Positions 23,534 through 30,038 of a stretch of 31,686 nucleotides of DNA are shown one piece after another. The stretch spans positions 1 to 31,686 of the IMG/VR virus record IMGVR_UViG_3300027865_000028; one strand, written 5' to 3'. Within the stretch, counting starts at the first letter, position 1, and the number at the start of each line of letters is the position of its first letter. The position numbers and the translations under genes are program-made. The DNA comes from a virus. The notes under the pieces were generated by a model. It was not told where the DNA came from. It worked only from the letters and a program-made list of their open reading frames with translations, and searched no databases.

Positions 23534-23901
23534 AATTCAAACAAGGCGTATCAATACGGGGTTTACGAGAAGAAATGCACTTCGCCTTACGGCAGATAGA
23601 CGTGGCCGCAACTTACATGCCGATCGCTTACGAGGCGACATGTACCAGTGCGGTGGACGGGAAACATAGCTCCACCTCACTACACTATGACGGGCGGGCA
23701 TTGGATATCAGAACAAGAGACCTAAAGCCTGTGGTCATCCGAGACGAACGATGGGACGCTAACGATTTAAAGAACTGTTTCGTCGAGCACATCAAGATCC
23801 GGCTATCCACCGATTACGACGTGGTGCTTGAAGACGATCACATCCATATTGAGTGGCAACCCAAACGCACTGCATATAACGAACGGAATAAAAGATTATG
23901 A
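23530..23901 (+). CDS. M15-type peptidoglycan peptidase (putative endolysin)
   Basis: 123 residues. The M15/VanY signature SxHxxGxAxD is seen as S50-L-H52-Y-D-G55-R-A57-L-D59, and the second zinc motif is DDHIHIEW (103-110), giving His52, Asp59 and His104/106 as ligands. Such enzymes cut L-Ala-D-Glu or D-Ala-D-Ala bonds in the cell wall. The length fits the compact endolysin or carboxypeptidase type. It lacks a signal peptide and membrane span. It is much richer in G and C than its neighbours and lies in the early arm, not in a lysis cassette. Confidence 0.85.
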   Translation: MKFKQGVSIRGLREEMHFALRQIDVAATYMPIAYEATCTSAVDGKHSSTSLHYDGRALDIRTRDLKPVVIRDERWDANDLKNCFVEHIKIRLSTDYDVVLEDDHIHIEWQPKRTAYNERNKRL

Positions 23902-24134
23902 CTTGGAGTGCTACAGTAAATGGAATTAAAGTTTCGACACAAGCAGAAGACAAAGGAGAATTACTACGACTACTTAAGAGTGCAGGAATTCTATCTAACT
24001 ACTGGTATGGGCCTAAGATACGTAGACCTATAGCATTCTGGAGCAGTCCTCACATTGTAGATCTATATGAGAATGGAGTATGTACTCATGACAACCCTTA
24101 TACCCCTGAAGATAGTACTAGAAGCAGCGAATAA
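23898..24134 (+). CDS. Small hypothetical protein
   Basis: 78 residues: beta start (TWSATVNGIKVSTQAEDKGE), a short helix (LLRLLKSAGILSNYW) and a Pro/Trp-rich middle (YGPKIRRPIAFWSSPHIVDL). It overlaps the peptidase gene by 4 bases (ATGA). Not recognised. The next gene starts 47 bases before its end in another frame. Confidence 0.55.
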   Translation: MTWSATVNGIKVSTQAEDKGELLRLLKSAGILSNYWYGPKIRRPIAFWSSPHIVDLYENGVCTHDNPYTPEDSTRSSE

Positions 24135-24273
24135 GGCTGCTGCATCAAACAATCCTGACTTCTCACAATTTGAAATCTTTGCTAATTGCCTTGCAGAATC
24201 AATACATATATTAGAAGAATCAACACAATTGACAGAAGTTAGACAACATCAAGATGGATTATCAGATAAATGA
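24088..24273 (+). CDS. Small hypothetical protein, helical
   Basis: 61 residues starting MTTLIPLKIVLEAANKAAAS, helical to the end (IFANCLAESIHILEESTQLT). I start at 24088 because GGAG lies nine bases upstream. An in-frame ATG at 24067 is possible. It overlaps the 78-codon gene for 47 bases in a different frame, and its TGA overlaps the next ATG. Confidence 0.55.
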   Translation: MTTLIPLKIVLEAANKAAASNNPDFSQFEIFANCLAESIHILEESTQLTEVRQHQDGLSDK

Positions 24274-24515
24274 AAGCTAGAGAAATACGTGAACGTCTCA
24301 AAGGCAAGTTAGACTTTGAAGTCTTATATGTCCTTGAAGAGTTAGTAGAGCAGAACAATGTACTGCATGAACAGATGTTAACACTTGCACAGTATGTTGA
24401 TCAAGTAATTAACATTACAACAGATCTAACAGATGTTGCTGCGAATATGAAACAGCAATCAATAACAGATCAAATCAAAGGAAAGAATCATGGAACAGAC
24501 GAATTCGACAACTAG
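24270..24515 (+). CDS. Coiled-coil small hypothetical protein
   Basis: 81 residues, helical (AREIRERLKGKLDFEVLYVL, VDQVINITTDLTDVAANMKQ). It starts on an ATGA overlap. No family recognised. It is the last small gene before the recombination and replication genes, and a 17-codon ORF overlaps its end. Confidence 0.6.
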   Translation: MKAREIRERLKGKLDFEVLYVLEELVEQNNVLHEQMLTLAQYVDQVINITTDLTDVAANMKQQSITDQIKGKNHGTDEFDN

Positions 24516-24543
24516 TTTAATGGCAAGACTAGAATTTCTATGA
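24490..24543 (+). CDS. 17-residue micro-ORF before the nuclease gene
   Basis: Encodes MEQTNSTTSLMARLEFL, preceded by AAGGAAAG at normal spacing and ending in an ATGA overlap with the nuclease start. The arrangement matches the one before the peptidase gene, so it may exist to deliver ribosomes to the nuclease start. Confidence 0.3.
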   Translation: MEQTNSTTSLMARLEFL

Positions 24544-25634
24544 GTAACTTTAAACTTATCTCTCTTAATACTAGAATGGCAACTACTGAAGAGGATAACT
24601 TACTACCTGCTTTTGATCATACAGCATTATCAGCAGTCAATACCTGCCCTACTTGGGGAGTAATACGTTATCGTAAACACAAAAAGATGCCAGGAAGTGA
24701 AAGACAAATGGCATTAGAAGCAGGAGGAGCAGCACATGAATGTTTCGCAGCAATCAAGTGGTGGCAGTTTTATTCTAGACAATGCAGAGATAATGAAATA
24801 CTCAATCGAGTTGCGAACACCCACGGTATTCGACTCTTTGGGACGGATCGATTTAACCAAATGCTTGCATCGACGTCTAATAGTGCGACAGATAGAACAA
24901 ACCTTATTAACTTTTCCACCACGGCTCTTGAACTTTCAGACTTCTATGATGATATTAATGACACTAGACGAACTATCTCGAATATCAGTGAGTCTATCGT
25001 GTACTACATTGATAGATACGACATGGATAGATGTACAATTTGGATTAGAGATGAGTCAGACCCACTGTCCGATGTTGGCATTGAGATACCCTATAACATT
25101 GTGGCCCGATTCGAATATGGAACAGATCTATCTGAACCTAATGAAACATGCATACTTACATGTAGGTTCACAGGAGTTCTCGACGGTCTACTTATCAAAA
25201 ATAAAAGACTTCGAGTTAGAGAAGAAAAAACTGCTGCAAGACCAGACGAAGCATGGTTAGCTCAATGGATTACTAGTCATCAGATAACAGGCTATACAGT
25301 AGCAGCTAGTACCTTTACACAGGAGGAATGCTTTGATGCTGAAGTTAGTGGTATGCGTATTCCAATTGGTCGTGATCCCAGTACTGGTATTCGAGTTGAT
25401 GATGTACGTCGCACGCCTTATATGGTTGAAAAGTGGGCCGAATGGTTTGTTCATTCTGCTGGCATTATGATCAAGTATCAAGATACACCACTAGAAGCTC
25501 CTATGTATACACACTCATGTAACAGATACTTTCGTAGTTGCTCATTCCTTCCTCTTTGTGCATCACCTACATTAAGTGAGAAAGAAGATGTGTTGGCTAT
25601 GATGGAAGAAGATGAATGGAATCCACTGACATGA
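24540..25634 (+). CDS. PD-(D/E)XK nuclease, Cas4/AddB-like with iron-sulphur cysteines
   Basis: 364 residues. RecB-family features: GGAAHECF (His66), GVLDG (Asp215), REEKT (Glu228, Lys230) and QITGY (Gln248, Tyr252), the metal-binding order of a PD-(D/E)XK nuclease. Cys36 plus Cys327, Cys334 and Cys340 form the one-plus-three arrangement of Cas4/AddB Fe-S clusters, with a slightly wider first spacing. It likely resects double-strand ends. The next gene is a RecA-like ATPase, so they probably act together in recombination. The centre (about 24790-25220) has different codon use from both ends. Confidence 0.85.
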   Translation: MSNFKLISLNTRMATTEEDNLLPAFDHTALSAVNTCPTWGVIRYRKHKKMPGSERQMALEAGGAAHECFAAIKWWQFYSRQCRDNEILNRVANTHGIRLFGTDRFNQMLASTSNSATDRTNLINFSTTALELSDFYDDINDTRRTISNISESIVYYIDRYDMDRCTIWIRDESDPLSDVGIEIPYNIVARFEYGTDLSEPNETCILTCRFTGVLDGLLIKNKRLRVREEKTAARPDEAWLAQWITSHQITGYTVAASTFTQEECFDAEVSGMRIPIGRDPSTGIRVDDVRRTPYMVEKWAEWFVHSAGIMIKYQDTPLEAPMYTHSCNRYFRSCSFLPLCASPTLSEKEDVLAMMEEDEWNPLT

Positions 25635-26458
25635 CTGATAAGCCTACAGAGTTAACACTAGGAGGTAAGACACTACAAACTCCACAGAATGCAGCAAGTA
25701 GATTCTCACTAATGCTATGGGGTTCTAGTGGATCAGGTAAAACGACCCTTGCAGCTACGGCTCCAGGAAAAAAGTTATGGATAAACTTTGATCCTGATGG
25801 CACTTCATCACTAACTAATAGAGATGATATACTAGTATTAGATCTATCAGATGAACCTAATAATATTGTAATGAAGTTTCGTGAAGAGAATCCTCTAAAG
25901 CTATCTAAAATGTTAGAAGATAATCCTGATATAGAGACAGTAGTGTTTGATAGTCTTACTACATTCGGAGAAAAAGCATTAGTACATGGTGTAGTAGAAG
26001 CTCGCAGAACTACTAAAGGTAAGAGTTCTACTCTAGAAGATCCTGGCTTCTCAGGATATGGTAATAAGAATACATGGACTACAGCAGCAGTACGAGAGAT
26101 ACTCAAGGTAACTGCTCAACATAATAGGCATGTAATCTTTATAGCACATGAAGATAAGCCAGTTACTAATGATCAAGGTATAGTAATGTATATCTCTATC
26201 ATGCTAGGATCATCTCTTAATGAGCAGTTACCTATTAAGATCTCAGAGATCTGGAACTTAACTGATACAGGTAGAGAGCGACGAATAGCTGTACGCAACT
26301 GTCGAGCACGTAAACCTATGAAGTCTCGAATGTTTATTACATCAGGTGATCCAGAATTTAATCTAGATTATAATGCTGATACCTTTGAAGGAGAAGGTAT
26401 TACAGAATGGTATCAAAGATGGATAGATAACGATAAGAGAAAGATAGGTTTACCATGA
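25616..26458 (+). CDS. Sak4-type RecA-like ATPase (single-strand annealing/recombination)
   Basis: 280 residues. Walker A is WGSSGSGKTT (35-44) and Walker B is ETVVFDS (107-113), followed by a sensor-like VIFIAHE and a basic C-terminal segment. Phage RecA-like Sak4 proteins have this core and length and support annealing or strand exchange, usually with an SSB partner. The genes upstream (Cas4-like nuclease) and downstream (138-residue protein) support that. An ATG at 25631 on the ATGA overlap is an equally possible start, five residues shorter. Confidence 0.85.
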   Translation: MESTDMTDKPTELTLGGKTLQTPQNAASRFSLMLWGSSGSGKTTLAATAPGKKLWINFDPDGTSSLTNRDDILVLDLSDEPNNIVMKFREENPLKLSKMLEDNPDIETVVFDSLTTFGEKALVHGVVEARRTTKGKSSTLEDPGFSGYGNKNTWTTAAVREILKVTAQHNRHVIFIAHEDKPVTNDQGIVMYISIMLGSSLNEQLPIKISEIWNLTDTGRERRIAVRNCRARKPMKSRMFITSGDPEFNLDYNADTFEGEGITEWYQRWIDNDKRKIGLP

Positions 26459-26604
26459 CTATAAAAGACGCAATAGAAATAGTATATGAATTAGCAGAAC
26501 AAAATGCTATAGATGATAACTTAGAATACTTAGAAAGTGCTTCAAAGCAGCAAGAGGCTTTAAAACTATTTCACGATCATTTCTTTCCTATTAATTCCAC
26601 TTGA
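26455..26604 (+). CDS. 49-residue hypothetical protein
   Basis: 49 residues, helical and acidic (IKDAIEIVYELAEQNAIDDN, SASKQQEALKLFHDHF). It starts on an ATGA overlap with the ATPase gene. Its stop codon lies inside a TTGACA (26601-26606). No family recognised. It could be a small accessory of the recombination proteins. Confidence 0.6.
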   Translation: MTIKDAIEIVYELAEQNAIDDNLEYLESASKQQEALKLFHDHFFPINST

Positions 26605-26651
26605 CACAGCATCTTGTGGTGTAAAGGCGTGTACATACAAGATAAAGGGAC

Positions 26652-26680
26652 TTGTAAGTATGCGTACTATCTGATATCAT
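26652..26680 (+). promoter_or_regulatory. Promoter candidate before the SSB-like gene
   Basis: TTGTAA (26652-26657), 17 bases, TATCAT (26675-26680, 5 of 6). Predicted start is near 26687 with a 36-base leader and an AGGAG site before the ATG at 26723. A full TTGACA at 26601 is nearby but lacks a good -10. Confidence 0.5.
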
Positions 26681-26722
26681 TCCCTTCTTTCCCTATCAAT
26701 ATCAACAAAGGAGATAACTAAT

Positions 26723-27139
26723 ATGTCTGATGACATTCCTAGTATTGTAGAATTTAGTGTTGATCTATCCAAACAAGAACAGCCACCGCCCTTACCACCT
26801 GCTGACTATTTAGGTACTATCCGTGAAGTAGAAGTAAAGATGTCTCAACGGGACACAAAGTATGCCGCGATTGCTTTCCATATTGGAGCCGATCAGTATC
26901 CAGCAGATTTTGAAGAGGGAAATCCTGATGGGACTACAATCATTTATCGTCGTGTATCACTAGAAGATAATCCAAATGCACGATTTGGATGTCGGAGATT
27001 CATTGAGGCTATCGGCGGAAAACTAAGCAAGAAAGTCGATACGTCCGAATGGGTCGGCATGGAATGCATTGTGGAAGTTGATACCTCAGAATATGAAGGT
27101 GTACAGCGTCCTGAGATCAAGAAGGTTCGTGAAGCATAG
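26723..27139 (+). CDS. Putative single-strand DNA-binding partner (DUF669-like)
   Basis: 138 residues. The order beta strands (ADYLGTIREVEVKMSQRDTK, YAAIAFHIG), a central loop with NPNARFGCRRFIEAIGGKL, and final strands (WVGMECIVEVDTSEYEGVQR) resembles the OB-fold-like proteins that accompany Sak4 ATPases, such as DUF669 types. That is by context and pattern, not a search. The N-terminus is Pro-rich (EQPPPLPPADY). Its GC content exceeds its neighbours. It has its own promoter and strong AGGAG, so high expression is likely. Confidence 0.65.
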   Translation: MSDDIPSIVEFSVDLSKQEQPPPLPPADYLGTIREVEVKMSQRDTKYAAIAFHIGADQYPADFEEGNPDGTTIIYRRVSLEDNPNARFGCRRFIEAIGGKLSKKVDTSEWVGMECIVEVDTSEYEGVQRPEIKKVREA

Positions 27140-27217
27140 GCACGCAATGCTTCATGATAGGGAGAGGGTTTGAATTTATTATTTGTTGAGATCTAATAAA
27201 TCTATTGACCCTCTCCC
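27131..27217 (+). terminator. Two-stage hairpin region after the SSB-like gene
   Basis: First, GAAGCAT (27131-27137) pairs with ATGCTTC (27147-27153), overlapping the stop codon. Then GGGAGAGGGT (27160-27169) pairs perfectly with ACCCTCTCCC (27208-27217), and the inner arms ATTTATTA (27174-27181) and TAATAAAT (27194-27201) also pair. The sequence ACTATTTTAG follows. This may terminate, or shield a 3' end, and its right arm contains the -35 of the next promoter. Confidence 0.55.
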
Positions 27218-27233
27218 ACTATTTTAGTATAGT
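27205..27233 (+). promoter_or_regulatory. Sigma70-type promoter of the 73-residue gene
   Basis: TTGACC (27205-27210), 17 bases, TATAGT (27228-27233), each 5 of 6 to consensus. The -35 overlaps the right arm of the 10-base inverted repeat, so the two could interfere. Predicted start is near 27240, about 44 bases before the ATG at 27284. Confidence 0.7.
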
Positions 27234-27283
27234 AAATGCGTTAAGTGAGTTGACTTTAACCCCAACAAAGGGAATTATGCAAA

Positions 27284-27505
27284 ATGGCTGATGATAAGAC
27301 TGAAGGTAAAGCTTCAGGTAAAGGCGGTAAAGGAGTTTCCCGCCCCCTACTCGTAGTGTTTCAAGTCCTCGATGCTGATGGAAATCCCATGGACATCAAA
27401 AAGGAACAGTTCGTTTGCCTAGCGGCTACTCGCGATGGTGGCAAGGCTCTAGAGGCTATGGAGGGTGCAGAATCCGCGACTTACACCCGTGTAACCGTCG
27501 CCTAA
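27284..27505 (+). CDS. 73-residue hypothetical protein in its own transcription unit
   Basis: 73 residues. The N-terminus is basic and Gly-rich (KTEGKASGKGGKGVSRP), then a beta segment (LLVVFQVLDADGNPMDI) and an end like AATRDGGKALEAMEGAESAT. The gene has its own promoter and, 27 bases after its stop, a strong intrinsic terminator. GC content exceeds that of its neighbours. This framing suggests an abundant small protein, perhaps a nucleic acid-binding or host-modifying one. I recognise no family. The ribosome site (AAAGGG) is unusually far from the ATG. Confidence 0.7.
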   Translation: MADDKTEGKASGKGGKGVSRPLLVVFQVLDADGNPMDIKKEQFVCLAATRDGGKALEAMEGAESATYTRVTVA

Positions 27506-27532
27506 CTATCACGTCAGACCGTGAGGATGGAA

Positions 27533-27563
27533 GAGGGGAGCTGAAAGGCTCCTCTCTTTTTTT
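27533..27563 (+). terminator. Intrinsic terminator
   Basis: GAGGGGAGC (27533-27541) pairs with GCTCCTCTC (27548-27556) with one G-T, around a TGAAAG loop, followed by seven T residues (27557-27563). This is the clearest rho-independent terminator in the window and lies just before the next promoter. Confidence 0.85.
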
Positions 27564-27567
27564 GTGC

Positions 27568-27596
27568 TTGACACACAATGGAATGTGTGCTATATG
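27568..27596 (+). promoter_or_regulatory. Sigma70-type promoter of the replication block
   Basis: TTGACA (27568-27573), 17 bases, TATATG (27591-27596). It starts five bases after the terminator T-run. The predicted start, about 27603, coincides with the ATG of the next gene. It would drive the helicase, kinase and polymerase genes. Confidence 0.65.
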
Positions 27597-27602
27597 TTAT
27601 CA

Positions 27603-27809
27603 ATGGAACATAGTATAGATCTAGTTACACAGTTCTGCATTCATTGTGGAGCTAGTGAAGTTGATATTACTAACAGACAGTTTACTTGTACTGATGCAGT
27701 TATAGCTATATCACATATACGAGCTAAGAAAATCAAAGATGAACAAGCACGGAAACCATTGAATGACATATGTCCCCCCGATATTAATAACGATCCCAAT
27801 ACCCCTTGA
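27603..27809 (+). CDS. Small Cys-containing hypothetical protein, possibly leaderless mRNA
   Basis: 68 residues. The motif FCIHCGASEVDITNRQFTC has a CxxC and a third Cys, suggesting a partial zinc site. Then a helix (AVIAISHIRAKKIKDEQARK) and a Pro-rich end. I start at 27603 because in-frame ATGs further upstream (27564, 27594) lie inside or before the promoter. There is no ribosome site before 27603. Its 3' end overlaps the next gene by 47 bases. Confidence 0.55.
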   Translation: MEHSIDLVTQFCIHCGASEVDITNRQFTCTDAVIAISHIRAKKIKDEQARKPLNDICPPDINNDPNTP

Positions 27810-28023
27810 AGATTCAAAAAAACGTAGACTAGGACCATTCTCAACAACATCAGGTGCCAACTTCCGTCTCAGATGCTCACAAGATGAATACAATCTAATA
27901 CATGATGAAGCAAAACAACTAGGCATTACTGGCTCACTCTTTGCCAGATGTATAATCGTGAGTGTTGCTCAAGTTATGAAGAAACATAGGGAGTCGCACT
28001 CTACAAATGATGAGGCAAGTTAA
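27763..28023 (+). CDS. Ribbon-helix-helix DNA-binding protein (putative regulator)
   Basis: 86 residues. The core FRLRCSQDEYNLIHDEAKQL followed by GITGSLFARCIIVSVAQVM is the beta-strand, helix A, helix B pattern of CopG/Arc-type RHH repressors. The N-terminus is a basic extension (LEDSKKRRLGPF). The start at 27763 overlaps the preceding gene by 47 bases, and its stop shares TAATG with the helicase gene. RHH dimers usually repress their own promoter. The promoter at 27568 is a candidate target. Confidence 0.7.
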   Translation: MTYVPPILITIPIPLEDSKKRRLGPFSTTSGANFRLRCSQDEYNLIHDEAKQLGITGSLFARCIIVSVAQVMKKHRESHSTNDEAS

Positions 28024-29276
28024 TGGAATGGGATGAAGACCAACTAAAAGCAATTGAATCATGTGTTGATAGAGAGAAGCGAATAGTTCCTATTAGTGGG
28101 ACTGCTGGCACAGGTAAAACCTCTATCATGAAGACTGCTTATGAGGAACTAACTGATAGTGGTGCCAGAGTAGTTATGTGTGCACCAACAGGTAAGGCTG
28201 CTAAAAGGATAACAGAAGCTACTGGTATCCAGGCGATGACACAGCATAGATTACTAGAATACCCACACCCAGGAGAGCTAGACGAGAAGACAGGTAAACC
28301 ATTACGTACTACTGAACCTAAGAGAGACAAGTTTAATCCAATTGAATTCGATGTAGTATTAGGTGATGAGTATGCTATGTGCAATCATGAAGTACATAGA
28401 AACTTACTAGATGCACTACCGCGTAGTGGATGTATTCGTATGTTTGGGGATGTCAATCAACTACAACCAATTGAATCTAGTAAGAGACTAAGAGAACAGC
28501 CATCTCCTTTCCAAGAAATGCTTGCACGATTCGATGGTATCATTCTAAATAAGATACATCGACAAGCTGAAGGAAGTAATATCATTACGAATGGCCGGCT
28601 CATTACACAAGGCCAGATGCCTAGACGTACTGAAGACTTTCAAATGAAGATAACAGAGAAGCCTGTTGAAGAAGTAACTGGCATTGTAATGGATAGCTTA
28701 GAAGAAGGCATTGACTTTGCTACTATACAACATCAGATCATATCACCTACTAACATAGGTTGGATTGGTACTCAAGCATTGAACATGCAGATTCAATCCT
28801 TTCTACAGCCTGCTGATAAACCATATATAGAACTTGAGAGACAGAAGTGGGTGAAGGATATGGAATTCCTTCGTGTATATCAAGGTGATAAAGTTATCTT
28901 CACTGTAAACAACTATGATCTAGGTATCTTCAATGGAGAATCTGGTGTAGTTAAAGAAGCTAGTGATCTAGGAGTAGTAGTTGTAGACTTTGGAGATAAA
29001 GTAGTAGATATTCCTATGGCTATGGAAGTAGATACTACTAGAGGCACAGCAATTATTAATCCTCAGAAGGATCTAGATCTAGCTTATGTAATTACAACTC
29101 ATAAGTCTCAAGGATCTGAATACGATACAGTAGTGTATGTAATGAACAAGTCTAGAGCATTCAACTTGAATAGGAAGAACTTGTACACTGGTATATCGAG
29201 AGCTAAGAAGAAAGTGATACTAGTAACTGATCAGCGTGCATTGAGTCTTAGTTTATATAAGAAGGGAGATAGCTAA
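28023..29276 (+). CDS. Dda/RecD-like superfamily 1 DNA helicase
   Basis: 417 residues. Walker A is SGTAGTGKTS (25-34). APTGKAAKR is motif Ia and DVVLGDEYAM the DE-box. MFGDVNQLQPIE is motif III. The C-terminal half has TTHKSQGSEYDTVVYV and YTGISRAKKKVILV, motifs V and VI. The layout matches T4 Dda and RecD2 5'-3' helicases that remove proteins ahead of the fork. It is coupled to the preceding and following genes by TAATG overlaps. The length fits the Dda type. Confidence 0.9.
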   Translation: MEWDEDQLKAIESCVDREKRIVPISGTAGTGKTSIMKTAYEELTDSGARVVMCAPTGKAAKRITEATGIQAMTQHRLLEYPHPGELDEKTGKPLRTTEPKRDKFNPIEFDVVLGDEYAMCNHEVHRNLLDALPRSGCIRMFGDVNQLQPIESSKRLREQPSPFQEMLARFDGIILNKIHRQAEGSNIITNGRLITQGQMPRRTEDFQMKITEKPVEEVTGIVMDSLEEGIDFATIQHQIISPTNIGWIGTQALNMQIQSFLQPADKPYIELERQKWVKDMEFLRVYQGDKVIFTVNNYDLGIFNGESGVVKEASDLGVVVVDFGDKVVDIPMAMEVDTTRGTAIINPQKDLDLAYVITTHKSQGSEYDTVVYVMNKSRAFNLNRKNLYTGISRAKKKVILVTDQRALSLSLYKKGDS

Positions 29277-29491
29277 TGACAGAAATATACCCCACAAAAG
29301 TATTTGGACTAATTGATTGTAGAACTAGAGATATTATAGATATAACAGCTATTCACTTAACAGAAAAAGAGTCTGATATATGGGACTGGATACTAGATGA
29401 CAGAGCCTTAGCAATTAAAATCATAAAACGGTACTGTGCACTTAAGGAATTAAAGGTAACTCTTGTAGATGAAGACAGTAATAATTCTTAA
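29276..29491 (+). CDS. Small hypothetical protein
   Basis: 71 residues: beta strands (TKVFGLIDCRTRDIIDITAI) then an acidic helix (TEKESDIWDWILDDRALAIK). It starts on a TAATG overlap with the helicase gene and overlaps the kinase gene by 23 bases. No family recognised. Sandwiched between replication genes, it may be an accessory. Confidence 0.6.
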   Translation: MTEIYPTKVFGLIDCRTRDIIDITAIHLTEKESDIWDWILDDRALAIKIIKRYCALKELKVTLVDEDSNNS

Positions 29492-30038
29492 TGGTCCTCC
29501 TGGGTGTGGCAAGGATACTGCTGCAAAGATTATATGTGATCAATACAATGCAGTACATATGAAGTTCTCTGCTCCATTGAAATCTATCTTTGATCCTATA
29601 TTTAAGGTAGGTATAAATACTCAGAAGAAAATGGTTACTGATGGAAGAGACACACCACAACCATTACTAAGAGGACTGACACCTAGAACGGTACAGATTA
29701 GTTGTTACAAATGGCTAGCTGATCTATTTGGTGATGACATTATGGGAGAGATAGCAGTAAGATCTATGTCAGATAATATAGCACCTACTGTAGTATTCTC
29801 AGATGGTTACGGTCCTGAGATACCTTACATGATTAAGGCTGTTGGCAGGCAGAACTGTTTTGGCATACATATTATAAGAGAGGGGTATAACTATGGTGAT
29901 CATGGAGACTATCGAGTTCCTATACCATTTAATGAACTAGGTATAGAGCATACTGAGATAGATAACAAGTTCGATATGGAGATGTACACTTTACAAGTAG
30001 AAAGGACAATGAATACATGGCAGATACCAAGGAGGTAA
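29469..30038 (+). CDS. Deoxynucleoside monophosphate kinase
   Basis: 189 residues. The P-loop is LNGPPGCGKDTAAK (7-20), and the enzyme phosphorylates dNMPs to dNDPs to feed replication, as T4 gp1 does. Other kinase features are MKFSAPLKSIF (substrate region), a lid-like basic stretch around DGRDTPQPLLRGLTPRT, and VVFSDGYGPEIPYMIKAVG with the second acidic motif. Overlaps the previous gene by 23 bases and the polymerase by 22. The length matches the T4-like family (about 190-240). Confidence 0.85.
   Translation: MKTVIILNGPPGCGKDTAAKIICDQYNAVHMKFSAPLKSIFDPIFKVGINTQKKMVTDGRDTPQPLLRGLTPRTVQISCYKWLADLFGDDIMGEIAVRSMSDNIAPTVVFSDGYGPEIPYMIKAVGRQNCFGIHIIREGYNYGDHGDYRVPIPFNELGIEHTEIDNKFDMEMYTLQVERTMNTWQIPRR

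Noticed and set aside
24736-25260. 174-codon frame within the nuclease gene
   Set aside because: It is out of frame with a gene carrying all expected nuclease residues and Fe-S cysteines, and has no ribosome site.
25597-26106. 169-codon minus-strand frame opposite the ATPase gene
   Set aside because: It lies opposite a gene with clear Walker motifs, and shows only composition-driven openness.
26601-26629. Promoter at TTGACA 26601
   Set aside because: Perfect -35, but no acceptable -10 at 16-18 bases (AAGGCG at 17). The pair at 26652/26675 is better.
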